Positions 43,493-52,208 of a stretch of DNA of 64,000 nucleotides are shown here, in pieces. The notes under the pieces are model-generated. The model was not told the DNA's origin and ran no database searches. It worked only from the letters and a program-made list of their open reading frames with translations. The first letter of the stretch is position 1; each line of letters starts with the position of its first letter. Origin of the DNA: Suicoccus acidiformans (lineage in GTDB: Bacteria > Bacillota > Bacilli > Lactobacillales > Aerococcaceae); assembly GCF_003546865.1 (NCBI RefSeq), contig NZ_CP023434.1, forward strand, positions 1,488,001 through 1,552,000, given 5' to 3'. Position numbers and translations under genes: made by a program.

Positions 43493-45271
43493 TTAACCCA
43501 TGGTCTGTCCTTGCAGGCTTTGCAGGCGATACATATCGTAGTAAGTCCCCTCTTGGGCAATTAAGGCATCATGCTGACCAGATTCGATAATCTTACCGTG
43601 TTCTAGCACGAAGATTTGATCGGCATCCTTTATCGTTGATAAGCGATGGGCAATGACAATTAGCGTATGCTTTTGGCGAATTTGGCCTAAGCTTTCTTGA
43701 ATTTGCTGCTCGGTTTGGCTGTCGATATTCGCTGTCGCCTCGTCAAAGATTAAAATCGGCGTCTGCCGTAAAACCGCCCGAGCAATGCTAACAAGTTGCT
43801 TTTGGCCGGCGGACAGGGAGGTGCCCCCTTCAGATATCATCGTCTGATAGCCTTCGGGTAAGTTGGAGATAAAGTCATGGGCACCGGAGAATTTCGCGGC
43901 CGCTTCAACTTCTTCATCAGAGTAAGCCCCGTTCAGGCGAATATTATCATAGAAATTCCCATAGAACATGAAGCTATCTTGTTGGACAAAGCTAAGCTGT
44001 GAGCGCAAACTTTCCTTGGTATAGGCCCGAATGCTCCGACCATCATACAAGATCTCCCCCGTCTCAAATTCATAAAAGCGCATTAGAAGATTAATCAAAG
44101 TACTCTTGCCCGCTCCCGTATGACCCACAAAGGCTAACATCTCCCCGGCCTCACCCGTTAAATGAATATCTTCTAAGACCGGTGTTACCCCATCATAGGA
44201 GAAACTTAAATCACGCATGGTTAAGCTACCATCCATAGCCACATCCAAAGCATCTGGTGCTTGCTTCGGTTCCAAACGCTCATCAGCTAAGAGATTCATA
44301 CCCCGATGGCCGGCAACTAAGGCATCTTGATACTGACTAAGACTGTCCATCATCTGTGCAATAGGACTAAAGAAAGATTGGGCATAAGACGTGAAGGCGT
44401 AAACCAAGCCAACTTCCAGGGCATGGCCATGCGTCAGCAAATAACCGAACAAGAGAATGACCGTCGCTAAGACGACTTGTTGAATTAAATTCACCGCCGG
44501 ATTTAACAAGAGCGCATTCATCTTGAACATCCGAATCCGCGCGTCCACATAATGCGCATCAATCGCTTCAAACTCCGCTGCCATCCGCTCTTCCTGATTA
44601 AAGTGCTGAATCACCCGCATGCCACCAATCGATTCACTCAAACGTGCATTAACTTGCGCAAGGGCATCCCGCATACGTTGGTACACGAGGGTCGAAGTTT
44701 TCTGATAGGTATAAATAAGTATGAGGACTAAGGGCACGAAAGCCATAAAAACCCAGGAAATCCGTGCACTCAAGGAGACCATCGCAAAGCCAATCATAAT
44801 CGCATTGGTCAACCCATCGAAGAAACTCAAGAACACATTCCAGAATTCTTTAATCGTCTCCGTATCATTGGTAATCCGCGAGACAACTTCCCCGTTCGGC
44901 GTCGTATGGAAATAAGCCATATTCATCTGGCCCAATTTACGATAAAGACGGTTGCGCATCTTGGCCACCGATCCTTCAGAGGCCAGCTTAAAAAGATAGT
45001 CTTGCACATAACCCATAGTACTGCGCACCAGTTCCAAGCCGATATAGACGCAGGCAACGCCCAAGGTCAACCTCAAATTGGCCCGTCCTGGAGCTAGTAC
45101 CTCATCGATATAGCGCTGAACAATAATCGGCAAATAAGCTGCAATAGTTGAAGCAATCAACATCAAAAGCATCGACAAGGCGAAATACCGCCGATACCCT
45201 TGTGTAAAGGCCAGCAGATAACGCAAAATCTCCCCCTGTTCTCGTAAATTAAAACGTCGTTTCTTCTGCAT
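43493..45271 (-). CDS. Heterodimeric ABC exporter, subunit with the consensus catalytic Walker B
   Basis: A 592-aa half-transporter with six membrane helices (about residues 25-320) and a C-terminal nucleotide-binding domain. Walker A is GHTGAGKSTLIN, the signature LSAGQKQLVSIARA, and Walker B ILIFDEATANID with the catalytic Glu; the H-loop is IAHRLSTI. It overlaps the upstream partner gene by 23 bp. Together they resemble LmrCD/BmrCD-type multidrug exporters, but no substrate can be read from sequence. Confidence 0.9.
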   Translation of the reverse strand: MQKKRRFNLREQGEILRYLLAFTQGYRRYFALSMLLMLIASTIAAYLPIIVQRYIDEVLAPGRANLRLTLGVACVYIGLELVRSTMGYVQDYLFKLASEGSVAKMRNRLYRKLGQMNMAYFHTTPNGEVVSRITNDTETIKEFWNVFLSFFDGLTNAIMIGFAMVSLSARISWVFMAFVPLVLILIYTYQKTSTLVYQRMRDALAQVNARLSESIGGMRVIQHFNQEERMAAEFEAIDAHYVDARIRMFKMNALLLNPAVNLIQQVVLATVILLFGYLLTHGHALEVGLVYAFTSYAQSFFSPIAQMMDSLSQYQDALVAGHRGMNLLADERLEPKQAPDALDVAMDGSLTMRDLSFSYDGVTPVLEDIHLTGEAGEMLAFVGHTGAGKSTLINLLMRFYEFETGEILYDGRSIRAYTKESLRSQLSFVQQDSFMFYGNFYDNIRLNGAYSDEEVEAAAKFSGAHDFISNLPEGYQTMISEGGTSLSAGQKQLVSIARAVLRQTPILIFDEATANIDSQTEQQIQESLGQIRQKHTLIVIAHRLSTIKDADQIFVLEHGKIIESGQHDALIAQEGTYYDMYRLQSLQGQTMG

Positions 45272-47024
45272 CTTCTACCTCCTCTCCACTTAATTTACGC
45301 TCCAATTGCTGCTGTTCGTACATTTTGTTATACCAGCCGTCTGCTTGGATTAATTCACCGTGACTACCGCGCTCAACTACCCGGCCTTTGCGCAAGACAA
45401 GAATTTCATCAGCGCCTTGAACAGTACTCATGCGATGAGCTGCGATAATATTCATTTGACCGCGCCGTTCTTCCTGTAAATTCGCCAAAATTTGCCGCTC
45501 CGTCTTGGCATCCACAGCCGATAGGGCATCATCAAATAAGAGCAAGTCTGGTTCCATGGCTAGCGTCCGGGCAATCGTCACCCTTTGCCGCTGACCACCA
45601 GATAAGGATACACCGCGCTCACCAACTTGGGTATCATAACCTTGCGGCAAGGCTAGAATATCCTCATGAACAGCCGCAAGTTTGGCATAGCGCTCAACTT
45701 CTGCCTGGCTTAATTCCGGGCGACCAAAGCGGATGTTATCCCGGATTGTGGTTGAAAAGAGGCGCCCATTCTGGCTGACATAACCAATTTGCTCATGAAG
45801 GACGTTTAAATCTAGCCGGTTAATAGAATCCTGGCCATAAGTCAACGTACCTGCATCAATATCATAAGAGCGGACCAGCAATTCAAAGATGGTTGATTTC
45901 CCAGAACCCGTTGGCCCCACTAGACCCAGTGTCTGGCCCGCTTCCAATTGAAAGGCCACATCCACCAAAGTCGGCTCCTGGCTTTCAGGATAGGTGAAAC
46001 GCTCAATTTCTACCTTTAACGGTGCCGCCTTAAAGTTGGTTACAGCACCATGAGGATTTTCAATCATTGCTTCCTCATCCAAAAGCGCCATCACCCGGTC
46101 ATAACTCACATTCCCCCGCTCCAGGGTATTAGCCAGACGACCGACCGCAATTAAAGGATACACCATCGTCCCTAAATAACTAAAGTAAGCCACCAAGTCT
46201 CCAATCGAAATACGGCCAGCTTGGACGAAATAAGTACCAAGGAACAAGGTTAAGCCATAGGTCAAGGCTGTTACCAAGCGAATTGCAGGCGTATAAGCCG
46301 CATCTAGGCGGTAAGCTTGCCGGTTCTGCTCAACCACATCTGCCGTTTGCTCCTCGAAGGCCCGATAATTCGCCTCCTCTTCGCCAAAGGTCTTAATGAC
46401 TTGCATGCCCGCCACTGATTCCTGCACATGATCATTCATCCGCGAGAAAGACGCCATAGCTTTCTGATAGTGGCCATTAATGCGCCGGGTTAAGACACGC
46501 ACCACAAAAGGTAGTAGCAGAAACGGTAAATTCGTCAATACCGTTAATTGCCCATCGATAAAGACAACCATAGACGTAAGCGTGACGAGACTAATCGCAA
46601 TAGAGTCCGTCAACGTAATAATCCCACCACCTGCCACAAATTTAATATAATTCAAATCATTCGTCGCATGCGCCAACAAATCCCCTGTCCGATAGCGATC
46701 AAAGAACGCCGCATCCATCTTCAAGAAATGATGATACAGCCGTTTGCGAAGCGTGGATTCTAAAAGCGTCGAATTGGTAAAGAGCTGACTGCGCCAAATA
46801 TAACGAAAGACATACATTACCAGACCAATCCCGAGCACCCAGCTAGCATGTTCTAACGTCGCTTGCCACGTCAACGTTCCCGCCAATAGTAAGTCGACGA
46901 AATTCCCCACAATCAGTGGAACAATCGCCGTCAGAATCGCACAGACCACCAATAACAACACGACAATCCCATAACTCTGCCAACGCCACTTAAAAAACCA
47001 AGCTAATTTGCGATAAATCGCCAC
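45249..47024 (-). CDS. Heterodimeric ABC exporter, subunit with a degenerate site
   Basis: A 591-aa half-transporter, membrane domain first, then the ATPase domain. Walker A is GPTGSGKSTIFELL and the signature LSGGQRQRVTIART. Walker B reads LLLFDDALSAVD, with Asp in place of the catalytic Glu, as in LmrC/BmrC-type subunits; the H-loop AAHRMSTV is kept. The start is a GTG with GGGGGA six bases upstream. It is transcribed with the gene at 43493. Confidence 0.9.
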   Translation of the reverse strand: MAIYRKLAWFFKWRWQSYGIVVLLLVVCAILTAIVPLIVGNFVDLLLAGTLTWQATLEHASWVLGIGLVMYVFRYIWRSQLFTNSTLLESTLRKRLYHHFLKMDAAFFDRYRTGDLLAHATNDLNYIKFVAGGGIITLTDSIAISLVTLTSMVVFIDGQLTVLTNLPFLLLPFVVRVLTRRINGHYQKAMASFSRMNDHVQESVAGMQVIKTFGEEEANYRAFEEQTADVVEQNRQAYRLDAAYTPAIRLVTALTYGLTLFLGTYFVQAGRISIGDLVAYFSYLGTMVYPLIAVGRLANTLERGNVSYDRVMALLDEEAMIENPHGAVTNFKAAPLKVEIERFTYPESQEPTLVDVAFQLEAGQTLGLVGPTGSGKSTIFELLVRSYDIDAGTLTYGQDSINRLDLNVLHEQIGYVSQNGRLFSTTIRDNIRFGRPELSQAEVERYAKLAAVHEDILALPQGYDTQVGERGVSLSGGQRQRVTIARTLAMEPDLLLFDDALSAVDAKTERQILANLQEERRGQMNIIAAHRMSTVQGADEILVLRKGRVVERGSHGELIQADGWYNKMYEQQQLERKLSGEEVEDAEETTF

Positions 47025-47043
47025 ATATATTCCCCCACTTCAT

Positions 47044-47085
47044 CAAAAAATATTTATTCTGAACCATTGCGTCCAGAATAAATAT
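47044..47085 (-). terminator. Terminator after the DsbA-like gene
   Basis: A perfect 12-bp stem ATATTTATTCTG/CAGAATAAATAT with a 12-base loop, followed on the minus strand by TTTTTT. It separates the redox operon from the ABC genes. Confidence 0.88.
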
Positions 47086-47100
47086 TCAGTTACTGCTAGT

Positions 47101-47733
47101 TTATGCTTCAGCTTCAATCTGCTTTAAGGCTTCAACGAAATACGCCACTGGTTGCGCCCCGGCGACCGCATACTGGTCATTAAATACATAGAAGGGCACC
47201 CCTTCTAAGTCCATATCGACAGCTTGTTGAATATCCTCGTTAACAACCTCATAGTAGACTGAATCATCCAAGAGAATTGCCTCCACCTGATCTAAGTCTA
47301 AGCCGATTTCTTCCGAAAGTTCCCTTAACGTCTGGGCATCTTCGATATTCAAACCTTCCGTAAAGTGGGCTTGGTATAAGCGGTTAAAGAAAACTTGCCC
47401 TTGCCCCACTTCTTTGGCATATTGAAAGATACGATGCGCTGTGAATGTATTGGCCGGAATAGCCTGAGCGAAGTTAAAGGCCAAGCCACTGGCTGCACCA
47501 TTCTGAGCAATGTGATGAAATATTTGGTCCACTTGCGCCTCAGGCATGCTCTGTCTCTCCACCATATACGTCTGATAATCTAAGCCCTCAACATAATGGG
47601 CATCCGCTTCCAATTCATAGGAATGGTAATTCAGCTCCGCAGCAAGCCCCACTTCTGCCAAGGCCTGCTTCAAATGACTCTCCCCCAAATAACAGAATGG
47701 GCACGTAAAGTCCGACCATACATCAATTTTCAT
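47101..47733 (-). CDS. DsbA-family oxidoreductase (FrnE-like)
   Basis: A 210-aa thioredoxin-fold protein with the active site CPFC at residues 11-14 in DVWSDFTCPFCYLGE and the cis-Pro loop DLEGVPFYVFND near residue 180. No signal peptide is seen, so it acts in the cytoplasm like FrnE/YwbO, which are linked to oxidative-stress and disulfide handling. AAAGGGGAG precedes the start, which overlaps the 52-codon gene upstream by 11 bp. It is the last gene of a three-gene thiol-related operon. Confidence 0.9.
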   Translation of the reverse strand: MKIDVWSDFTCPFCYLGESHLKQALAEVGLAAELNYHSYELEADAHYVEGLDYQTYMVERQSMPEAQVDQIFHHIAQNGAASGLAFNFAQAIPANTFTAHRIFQYAKEVGQGQVFFNRLYQAHFTEGLNIEDAQTLRELSEEIGLDLDQVEAILLDDSVYYEVVNEDIQQAVDMDLEGVPFYVFNDQYAVAGAQPVAYFVEALKQIEAEA

Positions 47734-47881
47734 CCTCTTTCTCCCCTTTCTCCACTTGCTTACCTATATCCAGCATTTGGATAACCGGTGCCGCCTCACT
47801 ATCTCTACTCTTCGTCTCTTTTAGACTGCAAATGCCTATGGTTAAGTCACAAGCCCAATGATGCTGCTCTTTTTCTGTCAC
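47723..47881 (-). CDS. 52-aa cysteine-containing small protein, unknown
   Basis: A short ORF from GTG at 47881 (GAGGGGG about eight bases upstream), reading TEKEQHHWACDLTIGICSLK and ending EKGEKEDEN. Two Cys flank DLTIGI and two His precede them, so metal or redox binding is possible. It starts about 20 bp after the ArsC-like gene and overlaps the DsbA-like start, a tight coupling that supports a real gene. I recognise no family. Confidence 0.55.
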   Translation of the reverse strand: MTEKEQHHWACDLTIGICSLKETKSRDSEAAPVIQMLDIGKQVEKGEKEDEN

Positions 47882-47903
47882 GCTTCGGACCCCCTCACAC
47901 AAT

Positions 47904-48260
47904 TTACAACCAAACTTCTCGCAAGTGTTCCTCCTTAGCACCAACCGTCGCCTGCTCACCGTCCGTAATGAGAGGACGCTTCACCAACATGCCGTTTTCG
48001 CTCAGAAGCTTCACCACGTCCGCTTCGCTCATATCGGCCAACTTATCTTTCAAGCCCAGCTCTCGGTATAAACCGCCCGAAGTGTTCATCACCTTACGCA
48101 CTTGATGATCCACGCCAGCTAAAGCCAAGCGAATCTCGGCTTCCGTCGGTGGATTCTCCCGAATATCAATCATGTCGGTATGTTCAAGGCCATGATCATC
48201 GAGAAACTTTTGCCCCCGTTTAGCGGTAGTACAATGTTTTAAACCATAAATTTTAAGCAT
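47904..48260 (-). CDS. ArsC/Spx-family protein
   Basis: A 118-aa thioredoxin-fold protein starting MLKIYGLKHCTTAKRG, with Cys10 in a CTTAK motif instead of the Spx CxxC pair. The RPL motif lies in VKRPLITDG near residue 92. Members include arsenate reductase-like enzymes and Spx/MgsR regulators; the single Cys argues against a redox-switch Spx. AAGGAGAAGGTT precedes the ATG; the longer ORF start at 48290 lacks a site. First gene of the redox operon, behind an extended -10 promoter (TGCTATACT). Confidence 0.85.
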   Translation of the reverse strand: MLKIYGLKHCTTAKRGQKFLDDHGLEHTDMIDIRENPPTEAEIRLALAGVDHQVRKVMNTSGGLYRELGLKDKLADMSEADVVKLLSENGMLVKRPLITDGEQATVGAKEEHLREVWL

Positions 48261-48372
48261 AACCTTCTCCTTTTTGCCTAAGTATAGCACACCTTACTTA
48301 GTGAGCATATTTTTTGAGCTTTTGGCAAAAATTATTAAGCTTAGAGCAGAAAATAAATTTGGAGGGATTGTT

Positions 48373-48834
48373 ATGTAAGAAAGAAAAGCAGTGGAACGTC
48401 GTCGTTATACCATCCGTGCCATTAATACCGGAGGACGCAATGGGGAAAGTCGACTCCTGGATGGCTCCTTGTCTTTTCAAGCTTCCATGCCTAAAGAAAT
48501 GGGCGGTACCGGTGAAGGAGTCAACCCTGAGCAACTTTTAGCCCTTGGTTGGAGTGCTTGCTACCATTCTGCTTTGGAACGCCATAAGAAAGATGCCGGG
48601 GTTGACGCTCCATCGAAAGTTGCCGTAGAAATCGGTTTAAATACCGACCCAGAAATAGGCGGCTTTAAATTATCTGCAATCATCGAAGTTGACATTGAAG
48701 GAGTCAACCGCGAAACCGTCCAAGCCTTAGCTGATAAGGCCCACGGCGACTGCGCTTATTCCAAAGCAACGCGCAACAATATCGATGTTCAAGTCCAGGT
48801 AACCGAGCCACACTTTATTGAAGATGTGCAGTAA
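48373..48834 (+). pseudogene. ohr: Ohr/OsmC-type organic hydroperoxide resistance protein with a stop at codon 2
   Basis: A 150-residue Ohr-like peroxidase: TGGRNGESRLLDGSLSFQAS, the peroxidatic Cys in WSACYHSALERH, and the second Cys in HGDCAYSKATRNN. The ribosome binding site GGAGGG serves the ATG at 48373, but the next codon is TAA. The frame then stays open from GAAAGAAAAGCAGTG. Translation could restart at the GTG at 48391, but no good site precedes it. The rest of the protein is undamaged, so the lesion is recent, the GTG is used, or the base call is wrong. Family members reduce organic peroxides with lipoyl thiols. Confidence 0.72.
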
Positions 48835-48911
48835 ACTTTGGGAGAGTTTAGCTTTCAGCTTGCTTGCATTCATAAGCTACTCGACTACCATAGCTAAGTT
48901 ATAACATAAGA

Positions 48912-48957
48912 AGAAGCATCTCCTTAACGGTTTGTGTTGTTAAGGAGATGCTTTTAC
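48912..48957. terminator. Bidirectional terminator
   Basis: The 15-bp stem GAAGCATCTCCTTAA/TTAAGGAGATGCTTT has T- and A-runs on its two sides, between the convergent ohr and baeRF genes. Confidence 0.88.
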
Positions 48958-48989
48958 TTTTATTTAGTAAATAAGTCGACTAATGACGC

Positions 48990-50135
48990 TTAATAGCGCA
49001 TTCTGGCTGTAATTTGAATATCATCCGGTAGATGATCAGCATCGAGCACAAATACTTTCCCGCGATTCATCAATACACGGTCGACGATTTGGTGAATGAC
49101 ATCGTTTGCGTCAGATTCCGCATCATACCGGCCCATTTCATCCATAGTACCCGGAGCTTCGTAACCCTTCTGTAAGACGAGTTCCTCAATACGCCCTTCG
49201 TTCGCTCTTACAGCTAAATCTTCAAGGTGATTATCCACTCGGAATTCTGGCGAGGTTTCTTGGAAGCGTTCAACAAGTACTTCGCGTTCTTTTTGGATGA
49301 CTTGTTCTAACTTATCAAGGGTCTTAGCTTTGATCTCTTGATCAGCTAAATTCGCCCCTGATTCACTCACACCCACCTCTAACAGATGTTCGTTGCTGGT
49401 AATATCACGGTAAACTGCTTGGTTCTCATCCAAGGCAAAAAGCATAAGCGGTTTCTGCTCAGGGTTTGAGTAATTGCGGTAAATATACTCATCGACAGCT
49501 CGGAAGTAGTTCTCACGGTCAATGTCTTTCTCTTGAGAGGTTTCTTGATGACCATGATAGAAGGCCCCGGTTGCTCCGCCCCGATTGTATGTACCATAGT
49601 TTAAATTGCCGCCATCCAATTCGGTTCCTAAAGCATCCGCCTTGGTTTGCGGTGCATCCTCATCTTGTTCTTTTAAATCTACTTCTGAGAAGACATCACC
49701 CGTTACGTGGAAGAAGCGAATATCTTCTTGATTTAATACCAGTAAATCAAAGTCATTCGTATATTGGAAATATTCCGTTAGCGGCAAGAGATTCGCTTTC
49801 GTATCCAACTGAACCACTTCGTCAACTGGTAAACCTAAGTGGTAATAGTAGATGTCTTCAGGGGACACGTACATCACTAAGCCACCTTTCGAGCTGACCA
49901 AGGTGCGCTCATCATTACGAATGCGCTCAATTTGCGCTTGTAACTGCGCTTTCTGTTCCTCGGAAGCAATGTCAGATTTCTCTAGTAATTTCTCCGCTTT
50001 ATCCAAAGCATTCTTGAAGAGGATTGCATCCTTATCAAATGTCATCGCTTCAGCGTGAAGCGGAAAAGCCACGGTCAATACGACAGTATCTAGAAAACTA
50101 AGGGCATCATTTGGAAAAGTATACAATTGTTCCAT
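48990..50135 (-). CDS. baeRF-type (archaeo-eukaryotic release factor-like) protein
   Basis: A 381-aa cytoplasmic protein related to bacterial archaeo-eukaryotic release factor families, probably family 6. The central RNase H-like domain includes YYYHLGLPVDEVVQLDTKAN and LLVLNQEDIRFFHVTGDVF. The later eL30-like part has FYHGHQETSQEKDIDRENYF and PLMLFALDENQAVYRDI. These families are predicted to act on stalled ribosomes or modified rRNA but remain mostly uncharacterised. It is monocistronic with its own promoter and terminator. Confidence 0.8.
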   Translation of the reverse strand: MEQLYTFPNDALSFLDTVVLTVAFPLHAEAMTFDKDAILFKNALDKAEKLLEKSDIASEEQKAQLQAQIERIRNDERTLVSSKGGLVMYVSPEDIYYYHLGLPVDEVVQLDTKANLLPLTEYFQYTNDFDLLVLNQEDIRFFHVTGDVFSEVDLKEQDEDAPQTKADALGTELDGGNLNYGTYNRGGATGAFYHGHQETSQEKDIDRENYFRAVDEYIYRNYSNPEQKPLMLFALDENQAVYRDITSNEHLLEVGVSESGANLADQEIKAKTLDKLEQVIQKEREVLVERFQETSPEFRVDNHLEDLAVRANEGRIEELVLQKGYEAPGTMDEMGRYDAESDANDVIHQIVDRVLMNRGKVFVLDADHLPDDIQITARMRY

Positions 50136-50186
50136 TGCAACTCCTACTTTCTATTGCTTGACTCCGTAACATATTCCTATTATATA

Positions 50187-50214
50187 ATTATAACACAGCT
50201 TTTATTGACACCAA
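50187..50214 (-). promoter_or_regulatory. Promoter of the baeRF-like gene
   Basis: TTGGTG, a 16-base spacer and TATAAT with an upstream TG (extended -10) on the minus strand. Confidence 0.7.
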
Positions 50215-50298
50215 AATAAAACGATTCCCTGCCGATAAAACTAATCGACACTTTAAATATAATTCCTTAGTTTAAAGTTTTTTGCCACTATATCGATG

Positions 50299-50326
50299 GA
50301 TAGCTCCGAACAGAATGAGCTATTTT
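50299..50326 (+). terminator. Possible plus-strand terminator in the 50.1-50.4 kb gap
   Basis: ATAGCTC/GAGCTAT with a 10-base loop and TTTT. No plus-strand gene precedes it. The rest of the gap 50215-50429 is AT-rich and shows nothing else that I can name. Confidence 0.4.
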
Positions 50327-50429
50327 TATTGATTTTTTATTTTAATGCATACAGCTGTATTATTTTGAATTATATTCTGTACATTATGCGAGCAATCGCA
50401 ACGGTAATCATTACTTAATCGCCCTGAGC

Positions 50430-52208
50430 CTAAATCGCTTCCCCCATAAACTGACTTTGGTACAAGTCATAATAATGACCCTTCCGGTCCATCAATTCCT
50501 CGTGAGAACCTTGTTCGACTACATTCCCAGCCTCCATAACGAGAATCGTATCCGCTCCTACAATCGTTGACAAGCGGTGGGCAATGACGAAATTGGTCCG
50601 CCCTTGCATTAAATTATTCATCCCTTCTTGGATAAGCTGCTCCGTACGGGTATCAACGGATGACGTGGCTTCATCTAAGACCAGAATATCTGGATCACTG
50701 ACAAAGGCGCGGGCAATGGTTAACAATTGCCTTTGCCCTTGGGAAATATTCGTTGCATCCTCATTCAGAATCGTCGCATACCCGTCCGGTAAAGTCTGAA
50801 TAAAGCGATGGGCGTGAGCAGCTTTTGCAGCTAGAACCACCTCTTCATCGGTCGCATCTTCCTTACCATAGCGGATATTATCAGCAATACTTCCTTGAAT
50901 AAGCCAGGTTTCCTGCAAGACCATGCCAAAGCACTGGCGCAAGGTGTCCCGCGATACATCCCGAATGTCCACTCCATTAATTGTAATACTGCCCCGACTT
51001 ACATCATAGAAACGCAAGAGTAAATTGACGAGGGTTGTTTTGCCTGCCCCTGTATGGCCGACAATCGCAATGGTCTCGCCTTGCTCTACCTTTAAATTAA
51101 AGTCCTGAATAACCGGCTGGTCCGCTTCATAAGCAAAGGAGACATGGTTAAATTCAATGCTTTGAATTGCTCCGTCAAGCCTTGCCTCCTGACGCTCCGC
51201 TTCTTCAGGTGCGTCCAATAAGGCAAAGACACGGTAGGCCGAAGCTAGCGTCTCTTGCAAGGTGTTGGCCATATCTGCGATAATATCTAAAGGCCGGCGA
51301 ATCGTTTGGCTATATTGAATAAAAGCCAGCACATCCCCGATTAAGATTCTTTGTTGAATCACCAGAAAGCCACCCACAATCGCAATAAAGACATAGGCTA
51401 AATTACCAATAAATGTCATAATCGGTAGCAAGATTCCACCCATAAAGCTAGCCTTATAAGACACTTCATACAAGGCATCATTAATCGCTTGGAAATCCTT
51501 GGCTGACTGTTCTTCATGGCCGTAAGCCTTAATTAAGTCGGTCCCCGTAAAGTTCTCTTCGACGAAGCCAACCATTTGTCCTAAGCCCTTCGACTTCGCC
51601 CGGAAATAACGCCTAGAACGATGTGTTATAAAGCGCGTCGCAAAGAAATTCAAAGGAATCGTTAAGAAAAAGACCGCTGATAAGACTGGACTTAGCCATA
51701 ACATCATGAGGATAATACCAAGCACCAATAATAAACTACTGAAAATTTGACTGACACTCAGCTGAATATTCCGACCCACCGTATCAATATCATTGGTCAT
51801 TCGACTTAGGACATCACCCGTTTGATGCTGATCGAAGTAACTCAAAGGAATACGACGTATCTTCTGGGACACATCTTCCCGCATATCACGAATGAGGCTT
51901 TGGGAGAGCTGGACTAAACTGCGCTCCGATACAATCTCCGCCCCTGAAGACAGCAAGTACATCCCTGCCAGAATAAGGGCTAAATTTAAGATATGGCGAA
52001 AATCAATCGCCTCACCTTGGGTCAAAACCCGCTGCAAGTAACTTAAAACCTCCCCCATAACAATTGGGGACGCAATCGAAATAAGAGTTACAAGGACGGT
52101 CATGGCAATGGTCAACCATAGCGTTTGCTGATAGGGTTTTAAATAGGCCAAAAGGCGTTTGATTGTATGCCTTTGCTCTGCTTTACTGCCCCCTTGCTTT
52201 TTAGCCAT
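50430..52208 (-). CDS. Heterodimeric ABC exporter (EfrB/LmrD-like), subunit with consensus ATPase
   Basis: About 592 residues, with a membrane domain (roughly 25-320) and an ATPase domain. Walker A GHTGAGKTTLVN, signature ISQGQRQLLTIARA, Walker B ILVLDEATSSVD with the catalytic Glu, and H-loop IAHRLSTI are all intact. The start is best placed at the ATG at 52208 (MAKKQGGSK), nine bases after GGAGG and overlapping the partner's stop by eight bases. It pairs with the degenerate subunit upstream, an arrangement shared with E. faecalis EfrAB. Drug or lipid export is likely; the substrate is not known. Confidence 0.9.
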   Translation of the reverse strand: MAKKQGGSKAEQRHTIKRLLAYLKPYQQTLWLTIAMTVLVTLISIASPIVMGEVLSYLQRVLTQGEAIDFRHILNLALILAGMYLLSSGAEIVSERSLVQLSQSLIRDMREDVSQKIRRIPLSYFDQHQTGDVLSRMTNDIDTVGRNIQLSVSQIFSSLLLVLGIILMMLWLSPVLSAVFFLTIPLNFFATRFITHRSRRYFRAKSKGLGQMVGFVEENFTGTDLIKAYGHEEQSAKDFQAINDALYEVSYKASFMGGILLPIMTFIGNLAYVFIAIVGGFLVIQQRILIGDVLAFIQYSQTIRRPLDIIADMANTLQETLASAYRVFALLDAPEEAERQEARLDGAIQSIEFNHVSFAYEADQPVIQDFNLKVEQGETIAIVGHTGAGKTTLVNLLLRFYDVSRGSITINGVDIRDVSRDTLRQCFGMVLQETWLIQGSIADNIRYGKEDATDEEVVLAAKAAHAHRFIQTLPDGYATILNEDATNISQGQRQLLTIARAFVSDPDILVLDEATSSVDTRTEQLIQEGMNNLMQGRTNFVIAHRLSTIVGADTILVMEAGNVVEQGSHEELMDRKGHYYDLYQSQFMGEAI

